A stretch of DNA of 64,000 nt from Actinoplanes missouriensis 431 (GTDB lineage: Bacteria > Actinomycetota > Actinomycetes > Mycobacteriales > Micromonosporaceae): NCBI RefSeq assembly GCF_000284295.1, contig NC_017093.1, positions 3,968,001 through 4,032,000 on the forward strand, in the 5' to 3' direction. The notes under the pieces are model-generated. The model was not told the origin of the DNA and made no database searches. It was given only the letters and a program-made list of their open reading frames with translations. Made by a program: the position numbers and the translations under genes. Position 1 is the first letter of the stretch; each line of letters begins with the position of its first letter. Below are positions 6,552 to 16,261 of this stretch, in pieces.

Positions 6552-9532
6552 TCGCGCTGGTGCTGACCATGGTGTGGGCCCGGCGCGGGCAGGCGGTCGT
6601 GCTGGCCCTGCTCACCGCGCTGGCGGTCGCCCCGGCGGTGGCCGCGCCGGCCTACGTGCGCGCCGCTGACCGGGTCGTCGCGGCCGGTGAGGCTGCCGCC
6701 GCCGACCTGCCGGAACGAACCGTCACGATCGGGTTCACCGAGAACGCCGGGCAGATCGGCGATCCGGCCACCGACGGCGGCGGCCAGGTCAACCTGTCGT
6801 CGACCGGCGGCGCGCTGGTCTCGCTGCCCGGTTTCGACTACGTCTACGCCGCCGAGTACCCGACCGTCGGCATCGAGCGGGACGACCGGTACCGCACCCG
6901 GCTGGTCTACCGGCAGGACGCCTGCGCCCACCTGCGGATGGTGACCGGGCGCTGCCTGATCGGCGCCGGTGACGTCGTGCTCGGCGAGCAGACCGCGGCC
7001 CGGCTCGGCCTGGCCGCCGGTGACTCGATCGCGCTGAGCTCCGCGACGTTCGTCGCCGATCCCGAGTTCCAGATGTACGTGGCGGACGGCGCCCCGAAAC
7101 GGCTCTTCGTGGCCGGGATCTATACGGTTCCCGAGCCGGCCGCCCTCTACTGGGGACGGCAGGGCTACTTCGCCGCGGATCCCGGTGACCGGCCCGGCGA
7201 GCCGGCGTTCGTCGGCCTGGGCTCGATGTCCACGATGCAGCGCCGCAACGTGCAGGTCACCATCGACGGCTCGGCCGGGCCGGGCGCGATGGGCGTGGAC
7301 CGGCTGCCGGCCGTGCGCGCGGCTCTGGACCAGCTGCACCGCGACGTCGCGGACCTGGGCGGCGGCCTGACGCTGACCACCGCGATGCCGGCCCTGATGC
7401 ACCGCATCGACGCCGGCCGGGAGGCGGTCCGGGCCATGGTCCCGGTCCCCGCCCTCGCGCTGATCCTGCTCGCCTGCCTGACCCTGTTCCTGGTCGTCGG
7501 CTACGGCGCCGAGGCCCGCCGCCCGGAAGCCGCGGTGATCGCGCTGCGCGGCGCCCGCTGGTGGCATCGCTGGTGGCTGGCGACCGGGGAGAGCCTGGTC
7601 GCCGTCCTGGCCGGTGCGCTGGCCGGCGTCGTGGGCGGCCAGCTGCTGGTCACGGCGGCCGTCGCGGTGCGCTATCCGGGGGTGGGGGCGGATCCGGATC
7701 CGGCGTCGCTGAGGTACGCGCCGCTGGCCCTGGCCGCCGCCGCGCTGACCGTGGTGCTGGCGCAGCGCCGCCCGCTGCTGCGTCCGGTCGCCACGCTGCT
7801 GCGCCGGGCGCCGCGTCCCGGCCGGGCCGCCGGGCTGCTCACCGACGTGCTGGTCGCCGCCCTGGCCGCGGCGGCCGTGGCCCAGCTGCTCGCCGGCGGT
7901 GGCGTGGCCGGGGCCGGGGCGGCGGCGCCGGCGCTGGTGATGGTGGCGGGCGCGCTGCTGGTGGCCCGGGCGCTCGGCCCGCTCGTCGCGCGGTTCGGGC
8001 GGCGGTCGATCACGCGGGGCCGGCTCGGCAGCGGGCTCGCCGGGTACCAGCTGTCCCGGCAGCCGAGGTCGGTGACGGTCTTCGCGGTGCTCGTCGCGTC
8101 GGTGGCGGTGAGCGGGTACGCCGCGTGCGCGGCCGACGTGGCGTCCCGCGGCCGGCAGCTGCAGGCCGGCCTCGGCACCGGCGCCGACCGGGTGCTGACC
8201 GTGGCGCCGATCGGGCGGACCCGGCTGATGAACGCGGTCCGCGCCGTGGACCCGGACGGCGTCCGGGCGATGGCCGTGGTCCCGATCGTCACGCCGGAGA
8301 GCGAGCGCCCGGCCCTGGCCGTCGACACCACCCGGCTCGCCGCGGTCGCGGCGTGGCCGTCCGGATCGGACCCGGCGCGGGTCGCGGCGTCGCTGCGCCC
8401 ACCGGCGCCGGACCCGGTGGTGCTGCGCGGCGCCGACGTGGCCCTGGACCTGACCGCCGCCGAGTTCCGGGCCGGCAAGGCGGTCAGCCTGGACGCGGTG
8501 CTCACCCCGCTCGGCGGCGAGCCGGACGTCGTCACGCCGATGGGGGTGCTCCGGGACGGGCGGCACACCTACCGCCAGCGGCTGCCGCAGTGCATGGCCG
8601 GCTGCCGGCTGAACGCGCTGAAGATCGCCGGTGGCGCCGCGGTCCTCGACGTGACCGGGGTGATCACCCTGCACGGGCCGGCCGCGGGCGGCGGCGATCC
8701 GGCCCGGTGGCGGTCCTCGCCGGGCGGCGAGCTGTCGGCCGGCCCGGACGGGCTGCGGATCGCGCTCACCGGTCTGGAGGGCCTGCCCGAGGGGGTGATC
8801 GTGCAGCCGGTCAGCACGCCCTACCCGCTGCCGGTGGCGATCGCGGGCGGCGGGCGGCCAGGCACGATCACCGGCCTGGACTACCGGAACATCCCGATCA
8901 CGATCGCCGCCCGGCTGCCCGCGCTGCCGTCCGCCGGGAGCCCCGCCGTCCTGGTCGACCTGGAGTACGCGGACCGGCTCGCCGCCGACGGCGCCGCGGC
9001 GACCGGCGCGCAGGTCTGGCTGTCGGCCTCGGCGCCGGACGACATCGTCGCCCGGCTGAGCGACCAGGGGGTGAAGGTGGTCGGCGACGTCCGCGCCGAG
9101 CAGTTGGCGCGGCGGCTGGACCGGCAGGGACCGGCCGTCGCGATCGGCTACTTCGTGCTAGTCGCGGTGCTGGTCGCCGGCCTGGCGGCGGGGGTGCTGG
9201 TGCTCACGGCGGCGGTCGACCGGCAGCGCCGGGCCGAGGACCTGGCGGCGCTGCGGGTGCAGGGGCTCGGTCGCCGGGAGGCCCGGGGCGCGGTGCTCTG
9301 GGCGTACCCGTGGATGGTGGTGCTCGCGGTGGTCGCCGGGACGGCGGTCGCGCTCGGAGGGTGGGCATTGACCGGCTGGGCGCTGCCGCTCGCCGGGCTG
9401 GAGCCGCCCCCGCTGCCGTTCCCCGGACGGCCCGGCGTCGCCCCGCTGGCGCTGACCGCCGGCACGCTGCTGATCGTGCTGCTCGGCGCGGCGATCCCGG
9501 CGGCCCGGGGAGTGCTGCGCCAACTCCGATGA
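6548..9532 (+). CDS. FtsX-like ABC permease, large two-domain type (second of pair)
   Basis: A 994-residue partner of the preceding permease with the same overall plan: one N-terminal membrane segment (VVLALLTALAVAPAVAAPAY), a large external domain, segments around residues 300-340, 360-420 and 520, another external domain and three C-terminal segments. Paired words such as CMAGCRLNALK here and CAAGCRLVRWE in the first gene indicate an ancient duplication. The two probably form a heterodimeric channel or mechanotransmitter. ABC exporters of this type need an ATPase, which must be supplied from elsewhere because none is encoded here. A hairpin follows at 9537. Confidence 0.8.
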   Translation: MIALVLTMVWARRGQAVVLALLTALAVAPAVAAPAYVRAADRVVAAGEAAAADLPERTVTIGFTENAGQIGDPATDGGGQVNLSSTGGALVSLPGFDYVYAAEYPTVGIERDDRYRTRLVYRQDACAHLRMVTGRCLIGAGDVVLGEQTAARLGLAAGDSIALSSATFVADPEFQMYVADGAPKRLFVAGIYTVPEPAALYWGRQGYFAADPGDRPGEPAFVGLGSMSTMQRRNVQVTIDGSAGPGAMGVDRLPAVRAALDQLHRDVADLGGGLTLTTAMPALMHRIDAGREAVRAMVPVPALALILLACLTLFLVVGYGAEARRPEAAVIALRGARWWHRWWLATGESLVAVLAGALAGVVGGQLLVTAAVAVRYPGVGADPDPASLRYAPLALAAAALTVVLAQRRPLLRPVATLLRRAPRPGRAAGLLTDVLVAALAAAAVAQLLAGGGVAGAGAAAPALVMVAGALLVARALGPLVARFGRRSITRGRLGSGLAGYQLSRQPRSVTVFAVLVASVAVSGYAACAADVASRGRQLQAGLGTGADRVLTVAPIGRTRLMNAVRAVDPDGVRAMAVVPIVTPESERPALAVDTTRLAAVAAWPSGSDPARVAASLRPPAPDPVVLRGADVALDLTAAEFRAGKAVSLDAVLTPLGGEPDVVTPMGVLRDGRHTYRQRLPQCMAGCRLNALKIAGGAAVLDVTGVITLHGPAAGGGDPARWRSSPGGELSAGPDGLRIALTGLEGLPEGVIVQPVSTPYPLPVAIAGGGRPGTITGLDYRNIPITIAARLPALPSAGSPAVLVDLEYADRLAADGAAATGAQVWLSASAPDDIVARLSDQGVKVVGDVRAEQLARRLDRQGPAVAIGYFVLVAVLVAGLAAGVLVLTAAVDRQRRAEDLAALRVQGLGRREARGAVLWAYPWMVVLAVVAGTAVALGGWALTGWALPLAGLEPPPLPFPGRPGVAPLALTAGTLLIVLLGAAIPAARGVLRQLR

Positions 9533-9536
9533 ACGC

Positions 9537-9564
9537 GCGCCCCCGACCAGGAGGCCGGGGGCGC
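9537..9564. terminator. Terminator between permease pair and katE
   Basis: GCGCCCCCG (9537-9545) and CGGGGGCGC (9556-9564) form a perfect 9-bp stem with a 10-base loop, 4 bp after the permease stop. The neighbouring katE gene ends convergently, so the hairpin may serve both. Confidence 0.7.
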
Positions 9565-9577
9565 GGTCGTCGCTTCA

Positions 9578-9630
9578 CCTGTCAGAGCGTCAGGAGCCTG
9601 TCAGAGCGTCAGAGCCTGTCAGAGCGTCAG
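9578..9630. repeat. Tandem duplication of katE 3' end (3 copies)
   Basis: The 16-base word CCTGTCAGAGCGTCAG occurs at 9578-9593, 9597-9612 and 9615-9630, a period of 18-19 bp. The third copy contains the katE stop codon (TGA on the minus strand at 9627-9629). The other two copies lie just downstream of the gene and reproduce the stop. Confidence 0.9.
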
Positions 9631-11726
9631 GAACCCTGGGAGGATGCGGCCGGCTTGAGCAGCGGCATCCGCTCCCAGGCCCGGTGCTTGCCGAGCGCGG
9701 CGGCGAGCTGCTCCGCGTACGCCTTACCGGCGTCAGCGCTGCGCAGGATGCCCGGGGCCGCCGGGTCGATCCCGGCCGTGAGCAGCAGCTGCTCGCCGTC
9801 ACCCCAGGCGCCGATCGCCTTCGCGTGCCGGAACGCCTCCTGCAGCAGCACCGTGGCCTGCAGGTCGACGAGCTTGCCGGCGCCACCGGCGATGACGATC
9901 GCGTCGAACTCCACCGACCGCGCGGTCTGGAACGTCCGCTCGACGATCTCCTTGCCGTCCAGGATCCCGCCGATCGGGGCGATCACCCGCAGCACCACGC
10001 CGTGCGCCTTCATCGCGGTGCGCAGCGAGTCGATCCCGTCCAGGTCGGCGCCCGGACCGGCGATCACGCCGACGATCCGGCCGGTGATCGGCCAGACCCG
10101 GTCGGTGACCTGGGCGAGCGCCGGGGACGGCACGACCTCGGCGGGCGTGGTGTCCTGCGGCGCGGGCAGGCCGAGACCGGCGGCGACCTTGGCGGTCAGG
10201 CCGGCGTCCACCTTGGCGAGGACGGTCAGCATCCGCTCCCGGATCGGCGTCTCGTAGCACTTGCCGAGCTCGAACGTGAACGCCTCGACCATGTGCTCCT
10301 GCTCCACCGGGCTGAGGCTGTGGTAGAAGAGCGCGGCCTGGGAGTAGTGGTCGGCGTAGCTGGCCGGGTTCTCCCGGATCTTCTCGCCCTTGACCGGCTT
10401 CGGCAGGTGGACGTAGGCGCCCTTGTCCGGCGGGGTGGCCTCCGGCGCCGCGCCGTTGCCGAGACTCGTCGGCAGGTAGGGGGCGATGCCGCGGTGCACC
10501 ACGCTCTGGTGCATGCCGTCGCGCAGGTTGTCGTTGACCGGCGCGTGCGGCCGGTTGATCGGCAGCTGGTTGAAGTTCGGCCCGCCCAGCCGGCTCAGCT
10601 GGGTGTCCAGGTAGGAGAAGAGCCGCGCCTGCAGCAGCGGGTCGTTGGTGACCTCGATGCCGGGGACCAGGTTGCCCATGTGGAAGGCGATCTGCTCGGT
10701 CTCGGCGTGGAAGTTGTCGGTGTTGCGGTTCAGCACGAGCTTGCCGATCGGCTGCACCGGCGCCAGCTCCTCCGGCACGATCTTCGTCGGGTCGAGCAGG
10801 TCGATGCCCTGGAACGTCTCGTCCGGGGTGTCCGGCATGACCTGGACGCCCAGCTCGTACTCGAAGAACAGGCCGGCGTCGATCGAGTCGGTCAGGTCGC
10901 GGCGGTGGAAGTCCGGGTCGACACCCGCGGCGATCTGCGCCTCCTCCCACGCGAGGGAGTGCACGCCCGCCACCGGCTTCCAGTGGAACTTGACGAGGGC
11001 CGTCTCGCCGGCCGCGTTGACCAGGCGGAACGTGTGGACGCCGAAGCCCTCCATGGTCCGGTACGACCGGGGGATGGCCCGGTCCGACATCGCCCACATC
11101 ACGTGGTGGGTGGCCTCGGTGTGCAGCGAGACGAAGTCCCAGAACGTGTCGTGCGCGGTCTGCGCCTGCGGGATCTCCCGGTCCGGGTGCCACTTCGCGG
11201 CGTGGATCAGGTCCGGGAACTTGATGCCGTCCTGGATGAAGAAGACCGGCATGTTGTTGCCGACCAGGTCGAAGTTGCCCTCGTCGGTGTAGAACTTGGT
11301 CGCGAACCCGCGCGTGTCACGCACGGTGTCGGCGGACCCGCGGGAGCCGAGGACCGTGGAGAACCGCACGAAGACCTCGGTCTGCTTGTTCTTCTCGGCG
11401 AGGAAGCCGGCCCGGGTGATGGAGGCGGCGTTGCCGTACGCGGTGAACACCCCGTAGGCGCCGGTGCCACGCGCGTGCACCACCCGCTCGGGGATCCGCT
11501 CGTGGTCGAAATGGGTGATCTTCTCGCGGAGGTGGAAGTCCTCCATCAGGGTCGGTCCCCGCGTGCCGGCCTTGAGGGAGTGATCGGTGTCCGGCAGCCG
11601 CACACCCTGACCGCTCGTCAGGTACTCGCCGGTCTGCAGGCCGCGTTCGGGCGCGAGCGAGGCCTTCAGGGGCGTCGAGTCGGCAGGGTCGAGCGCGGCC
11701 GGGCTGGGAAGTGTCGGTTCAGGCAT
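9627..11726 (-). CDS. katE: Large-subunit catalase (HPII/KatE type)
   Basis: A 699-residue monofunctional haem catalase of clade 2, which converts hydrogen peroxide to water and oxygen. The distal histidine region (ERVVHARGTGAYGVF, near residue 80), distal asparagine region (GNNMPVFFIQD) and proximal tyrosine region (ARLFSYLDTQLSR) are all visible. The C-terminal 150 residues form the extra flavodoxin/GATase-like domain that defines the large-subunit type (ITGRIVGVIAGPGADLDGI onward). Start ATG 11726 has a GAAAGAGAG ribosome site; the frame is open further upstream but runs through the divergent peptidase gene. No regulator is adjacent. Confidence 0.95.
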   Translation of the reverse strand: MPEPTLPSPAALDPADSTPLKASLAPERGLQTGEYLTSGQGVRLPDTDHSLKAGTRGPTLMEDFHLREKITHFDHERIPERVVHARGTGAYGVFTAYGNAASITRAGFLAEKNKQTEVFVRFSTVLGSRGSADTVRDTRGFATKFYTDEGNFDLVGNNMPVFFIQDGIKFPDLIHAAKWHPDREIPQAQTAHDTFWDFVSLHTEATHHVMWAMSDRAIPRSYRTMEGFGVHTFRLVNAAGETALVKFHWKPVAGVHSLAWEEAQIAAGVDPDFHRRDLTDSIDAGLFFEYELGVQVMPDTPDETFQGIDLLDPTKIVPEELAPVQPIGKLVLNRNTDNFHAETEQIAFHMGNLVPGIEVTNDPLLQARLFSYLDTQLSRLGGPNFNQLPINRPHAPVNDNLRDGMHQSVVHRGIAPYLPTSLGNGAAPEATPPDKGAYVHLPKPVKGEKIRENPASYADHYSQAALFYHSLSPVEQEHMVEAFTFELGKCYETPIRERMLTVLAKVDAGLTAKVAAGLGLPAPQDTTPAEVVPSPALAQVTDRVWPITGRIVGVIAGPGADLDGIDSLRTAMKAHGVVLRVIAPIGGILDGKEIVERTFQTARSVEFDAIVIAGGAGKLVDLQATVLLQEAFRHAKAIGAWGDGEQLLLTAGIDPAAPGILRSADAGKAYAEQLAAALGKHRAWERMPLLKPAASSQGS

Positions 11727-11816
11727 CGCTCTCTCTTTCCGGGCGTCCGTATGTGATCGCGATGCCCTGCATACCCACGAAAAACCGGACGGAACGTCTG
11801 CGTAGGGTCGAGATTC

Positions 11817-12665
11817 ATGAAACCGCAACTGCTGACCGCGTGGGCCGGGCACTGGACCGGTGACGGCACCGGCGTGACCGTGATCCTCCCGCCGCCGGGC
11901 ACCGTCGGTTCCGGCGAGGTGCGCGGCGGAGCCCCCGCCACCAGGGAGTTCGCCCTGCTCGACCCGATCCGGACGGTCGACCGGGTGGACGCCGTGGTGC
12001 TCTCCGGCGGCTCCGCGTTCGGCCTCTCCGCCGCCGACGGCGTGATGGAGGTGCTGCGCGCCCGCGGCCTGGGCTTTCCCACCCCGCTCGGCCCGGTCCC
12101 CATCGTCGTCGGTATGTCGATCTTCGACGCCTCGGTCGCGGCCACGCCACCCACCGCGTCGGCCGGCCGCGATGCCGCGCTCGCCGCCTTCCGCGGCGAC
12201 ACATTCACATCGGGTACGGTCGGAGCAGGCGCCGGCGCAACATCCGGCAAATGGCGGGGCGGCGTGGCGCCCGGCGGTCTCGGCGTGGCACACGGCCGCT
12301 GCGGCGACGCGTCGATAGCGGTGGTGGCCGTGGCGAACCCGTGGGGCGACGTGATCGGCGCCGACGGCAGTCCGCTGTTCGTCACCGGCGGAGGCGGCGA
12401 GCCGGTGTCCGACCCGTTCGGCATGACCAACACGACGATCGCGGTGGTGCTGACCGATGCGGCCCTGACCAAGACGGAGTGCCAGTTGCTGGCGCAGAGC
12501 GGGCACACGGGTTTCGCGAGGGCGTTGTACCCGGCCCATTCGCGCTTCGACGGCGACGCGGTGGTGGCCCTCTCCACCGGCGATCTGACAGCCGACCTGG
12601 ACATGCTGAGAGTGGTGGCGGCCGACGTGACAGCAGCCGCCATCCGCGCGGCCGCCGACCGTTGA
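11817..12665 (+). CDS. P1 family peptidase (DmpA/BapA-like, S58)
   Basis: A 282-residue member of the N-terminal-nucleophile peptidase family that includes L-aminopeptidase DmpA and beta-peptidyl aminopeptidases. The precursor self-cleaves before a Thr/Ser nucleophile; here GMTNTTIAVVLTDAALTK places it at about Thr206. Other signatures are LTAWAGHWTGDGTGVTV at the N-terminus, VLSGGSAFGLSAADGVM, and the Gly-rich GTVGAGAGATSGKWRGG. It would release N-terminal residues from short peptides or amides. It is divergent from katE across 90 bp. Substrate preference cannot be inferred. Confidence 0.88.
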   Translation: MKPQLLTAWAGHWTGDGTGVTVILPPPGTVGSGEVRGGAPATREFALLDPIRTVDRVDAVVLSGGSAFGLSAADGVMEVLRARGLGFPTPLGPVPIVVGMSIFDASVAATPPTASAGRDAALAAFRGDTFTSGTVGAGAGATSGKWRGGVAPGGLGVAHGRCGDASIAVVAVANPWGDVIGADGSPLFVTGGGGEPVSDPFGMTNTTIAVVLTDAALTKTECQLLAQSGHTGFARALYPAHSRFDGDAVVALSTGDLTADLDMLRVVAADVTAAAIRAAADR

Positions 12666-12742
12666 CGACCCCGGCGGCGCCACGGGCCGGTCCGCCGGAA
12701 CGGGGCACCGTACGATCTGGGAGCGCGGGCGATGTTCCACCC

Positions 12743-12967
12743 ATGCTCCTCGCCTTTCTGCTGATCGTTCCGGTGCTCTGCGTCCTGAGCGGAGCGGTGT
12801 TCCGGCGGACTGTTCCCGGCTCATCGGGATGGCGGCCGGCCTCCGAACAGTCCCGGCTGGCCTTCGGCGGGTCGGCGGGGTCCGGTGGCGCCGGACCACT
12901 GACGGGGCCGGCGGCGGGCCGCGCCGGACCGCGCCCGTCAGGTGCGCAGAGCCACGGGACGGATTAA
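12743..12967 (+). CDS. Small single-span membrane protein, hypothetical
   Basis: A 74-residue reading frame with a hydrophobic N-terminus (MLLAFLLIVPVLCVLSGAVF) that could be a membrane anchor or an uncleaved signal, then a Gly/Ser/Pro-rich polar tail. It lies on the same strand between the P1 peptidase and an LLM gene. The third codon positions are GC-rich as in real genes here. No family was recognised. It could be spurious. Confidence 0.45.
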   Translation: MLLAFLLIVPVLCVLSGAVFRRTVPGSSGWRPASEQSRLAFGGSAGSGGAGPLTGPAAGRAGPRPSGAQSHGTD

Positions 12968-13012
12968 GTGCGGTTGGTGAGGCGGTGCGCGTACCCGTTC
13001 TGATAGTCATTA

Positions 13013-14020
13013 ATGATGTTGGTTGACTTCGCCGCGCCGGTCGCGGCCTCACCGGCCGAGGCAGAGACGGCCGCCGTGTCGGCGGAGCAGGTCGGCTATG
13101 ACGGATTCTTGGCGGCCGAGACCAAGCACGACGTCTTCACGACGCTCGCCCTCGTCGCGCGCGCGACCTCCCAGATCAGCCTGCAGAGCGCGATCGCCGT
13201 CGCTTTCGCCCGGAACCCGATGAATGTCGCGGTCCTCGCCAACGATCTCCAGCTGATCAGCGAGGGCCGGTTCCGGCTCGGGCTCGGGTCGCAGGTCAAA
13301 CCACACATCGAGCGACGCTTCGCGATGCCGTGGAGCCGCCCGGCCGCGCGGATGGAGGAGTTCGTGGGCGCGCTGCGAGCGATCTGGCACTCGTGGGCGA
13401 CCGGCGACCGGCTGATGTTCCGCGGCGAGTTCTACAAGCACACGCTGATGACCGACTTCTTCAACCCGGGACCGAATCCGTTCGGCAATCCGCCGGTCGA
13501 GGTCGCGGCGGTCGGCGAGCGGATGATCACGACGGCCGGGCGCGTGGCGGATGGTCTGCTCGTGCACCCGCTGACCAGTCCGGCATATCTGCGGGGGCGG
13601 ATCCTGCCGTGTCTTCGCGACGCGCGCGGTGGCAGCCTCGACGGGTTCACCCTGCAGATGAGCGCCATGGTGGTGCTCGGCGCGGACCCGGCAGCGCGGG
13701 CCCGCGCCGAGCAGGCGGTACGCGGGCAGATCGCCTTCTACGCGTCCACTCCGGCCTACCGTCCCGTGCTCGAGCTGCACGGATGGGGCGATCTCGCGGA
13801 CCGGCTCACCGCGCTGTCACGGCGCCAGCAGTGGGGGGAGATGGCCGCGGAGATCACCGACGACGTGCTCGACGCGTTCGCGGTGGCGGGCGACGCGGCA
13901 GCGGTGGCCGCCGGCTTGAAGGACCGCTTCGGTACGGCGATTGATCGCGTTTCGCTGTATACGCCGTACGAGGCGGACCGCTACCAGATCGCCGCCGTCC
14001 GATCCGCCATCCGCGCGTGA
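13013..14020 (+). CDS. LLM-class F420-dependent oxidoreductase (TIGR03617-like)
   Basis: A 335-residue luciferase-like oxidoreductase. Family features are GYDGFLAAETKHDVFTTLALV near the N-terminus, AIAVAFARNPMNVAVLANDL, and GRFRLGLGSQVKPHIERRF around residue 90, characteristic of the F420-dependent TIGR03617 group. It should act as a cytosolic hydride-transfer enzyme on an unknown substrate. Start ATG 13013 (13016 is also possible) has no clear ribosome site, so it may be translated from a leaderless or short-leader mRNA. It converges on the DUF427 gene with a 13-bp gap. Confidence 0.88.
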   Translation: MMLVDFAAPVAASPAEAETAAVSAEQVGYDGFLAAETKHDVFTTLALVARATSQISLQSAIAVAFARNPMNVAVLANDLQLISEGRFRLGLGSQVKPHIERRFAMPWSRPAARMEEFVGALRAIWHSWATGDRLMFRGEFYKHTLMTDFFNPGPNPFGNPPVEVAAVGERMITTAGRVADGLLVHPLTSPAYLRGRILPCLRDARGGSLDGFTLQMSAMVVLGADPAARARAEQAVRGQIAFYASTPAYRPVLELHGWGDLADRLTALSRRQQWGEMAAEITDDVLDAFAVAGDAAAVAAGLKDRFGTAIDRVSLYTPYEADRYQIAAVRSAIRA

Positions 14021-14033
14021 GCCGCCGGCGACC

Positions 14034-14414
14034 CTAATCGCGCGTGACGTCGATCGAATCCACCCGGTCCGGATAGAACGCCACGTGATTGGTGATCGGC
14101 GCGACCGCGTCATACGGCGCGGTGTACTCCCAGATCGCATCCACCGACTTCTCCCCGCCGGCCGGGATCGAGTAGTACCCGGCCTCACCCTTGTACGGGC
14201 AGTAACTCGTCGTCGCGGTCCGCTCCAGCAGGGACTGATCCACGTCGGTCAGCGGCACATACCGCACCGGCGGATAGTTCGCCTCCTGCACCAGCAGCGC
14301 GTTGCGGGTGTCGGCGACCACCTTGCCGGCGACCGTCACGACGACCCGGTCGGTGCTGGGCTTGATCGTGATCGGGTGGTCCGGTCCTGGCTGCAGCCGC
14401 GGCTTCCCGGTCAT
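14034..14414 (-). CDS. DUF427 domain-containing protein
   Basis: A 126-residue DUF427 protein. The domain covers residues 15-115 with the signature TSYCPYKGEAGYYSIPAG, including the Cys-Pro-Tyr-Lys-Gly block, and a final NHVAFYPDRVD. The fold is a small beta-barrel; no biochemical role is established. ATG 14414 has a GAGGGGAAAG ribosome site. It is divergent from the YbaK gene over only 47 bp, so their promoters must overlap. Confidence 0.9.
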   Translation of the reverse strand: MTGKPRLQPGPDHPITIKPSTDRVVVTVAGKVVADTRNALLVQEANYPPVRYVPLTDVDQSLLERTATTSYCPYKGEAGYYSIPAGGEKSVDAIWEYTAPYDAVAPITNHVAFYPDRVDSIDVTRD

Positions 14415-14461
14415 GGCTTTCCCCTCTCGTCGATGCTGTTCGAGCCTATTACGCTGATCTT

Positions 14462-14917
14462 GTGTCGACCCCCGCGATCGAAGCCGCAGCCGCCGCCGGA
14501 ATCCCCCACGAGGTGGTCCGTCACGGGCCGGTGAGCAGCGTCGAGGAGGCCGCCCGGGTGCAGGGTGTCGAGGTCCGTGACCTGGTCAAGACGCTTGTCG
14601 TGCGCCGGGCCGAGGGCGAGTACCTGTTCGTGCTCGTCCCCGGCGACCGGTCGATCTCGTGGCCGAAACTGCGCACCCTGCTCGGTGTGAACCGGCTCTC
14701 CATGCCGGACGCCGCGACCGCCAAGGACGCCACCGGTTACGAGCGCGGCACGATCACGCCGTTCGGCTCGGCGACGGCGTGGCCGGTGATCGCCGACGAA
14801 CGCACCCGGGGGCGGACGATCAGCCTCGGCGCGGGGGAGCGCGGCCTGGGACTGCGGGTCGCGGCTGACGCCGCGATCAAAGCCCTTTCCGGTACGTTCG
14901 CCGACGTCACCGATTAG
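14462..14917 (+). CDS. YbaK/EbsC family aminoacyl-tRNA deacylase
   Basis: A 151-residue protein of the YbaK/ProX trans-editing family, which hydrolyses mischarged aminoacyl-tRNAs such as Cys- or Ala-tRNAPro. The family lysine lies in VRDLVKTLVVRR (about residue 43), and KDATGYERGTITPFG (near 97-105) is the most conserved block. The GTG start at 14462 has TATTAC at 14447-14452 ten bases upstream, so the mRNA may be leaderless. Its stop codon falls inside the duplicated 3' end of the convergent QorB-like gene. Confidence 0.88.
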   Translation: MSTPAIEAAAAAGIPHEVVRHGPVSSVEEAARVQGVEVRDLVKTLVVRRAEGEYLFVLVPGDRSISWPKLRTLLGVNRLSMPDAATAKDATGYERGTITPFGSATAWPVIADERTRGRTISLGAGERGLGLRVAADAAIKALSGTFADVTD

Positions 14918-14934
14918 CCCTTGAGCGCTGCCGC

Positions 14935-15789
<855 letters not shown>

Positions 15790-15826
15790 GGGGAGCTCCT
15801 TCTGGGTGAGTGCTGCGTTGAAGCAT

Positions 15827-15847
15827 GCACTAACTTTTTGAAAGTGC
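15827..15847. promoter_or_regulatory. Candidate HxlR operator between QorB-like and HxlR genes
   Basis: GCACT (15827-15831) and AGTGC (15843-15847) form an inverted repeat around an AT-rich centre (AACTTTTTGAA) in an otherwise GC-rich gap. The site lies 38 bp upstream of the reductase start and 28 bp from the regulator start, suited to controlling both. Confidence 0.55.
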
Positions 15848-15874
15848 CAACTCCGAGACGGTATCGTCTTTCTC

Positions 15875-16252
15875 ATGAGCGACCCGGTTGATGACCTGAT
15901 CCCGAGCGTCTTCGCCCGTGACTGCGCGTCCCGGGGCGTGCTGACCGACGTGACCGGCCGCTGGGGCACCCTCGCTCTCGCCGCCCTGCACGAGGGGTCG
16001 TTCCGATTCAACGCGCTGCGCCGCAAGGTCGACGGCGTGAGCGAGAAGATGCTCGCCCAGACGCTTCAGTCGCTGGAACGCGACGGCCTGGTCCGGCGCG
16101 AGGTGCAGGCCACCATCCCGCCGCGGGTGGAGTACAGCCTGACCGATCTCGGACAACGCGTCGCCGCCCAGCTGGTAAACCTGATCGAACTGCTGGAGGG
16201 TGAGATCAACACCATGCGAGCGGCGCAGGAACAGTACGACGAGCTGAGATAA
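15875..16252 (+). CDS. HxlR-family transcriptional regulator
   Basis: A 125-residue winged-helix regulator of the HxlR family. Conserved features are the N-terminal cysteine region (FARDCASRGVL), the WGTLALAAL helix, FNALRRKVDGVSEKMLAQTLQSLERDGLV (recognition helix region, residues 48-76) and VEYSLTDLG (the wing). A single conserved cysteine near residue 16 fits redox or electrophile sensing as in QorR and HypR. It probably represses itself and the divergent QorB-like gene through the palindrome at 15827-15847. Confidence 0.9.
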   Translation: MSDPVDDLIPSVFARDCASRGVLTDVTGRWGTLALAALHEGSFRFNALRRKVDGVSEKMLAQTLQSLERDGLVRREVQATIPPRVEYSLTDLGQRVAAQLVNLIELLEGEINTMRAAQEQYDELR

Positions 16253-16261
16253 GTTTCGGTC

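Noticed and set aside
4442..8674. Very long open frame on the minus strand (about 1400 codons)
   Set aside because: It lies entirely opposite the two FtsX-like permeases; its product is Arg/Ala/Gly/Gln-rich low-complexity sequence, the usual shadow of a GC-rich gene.
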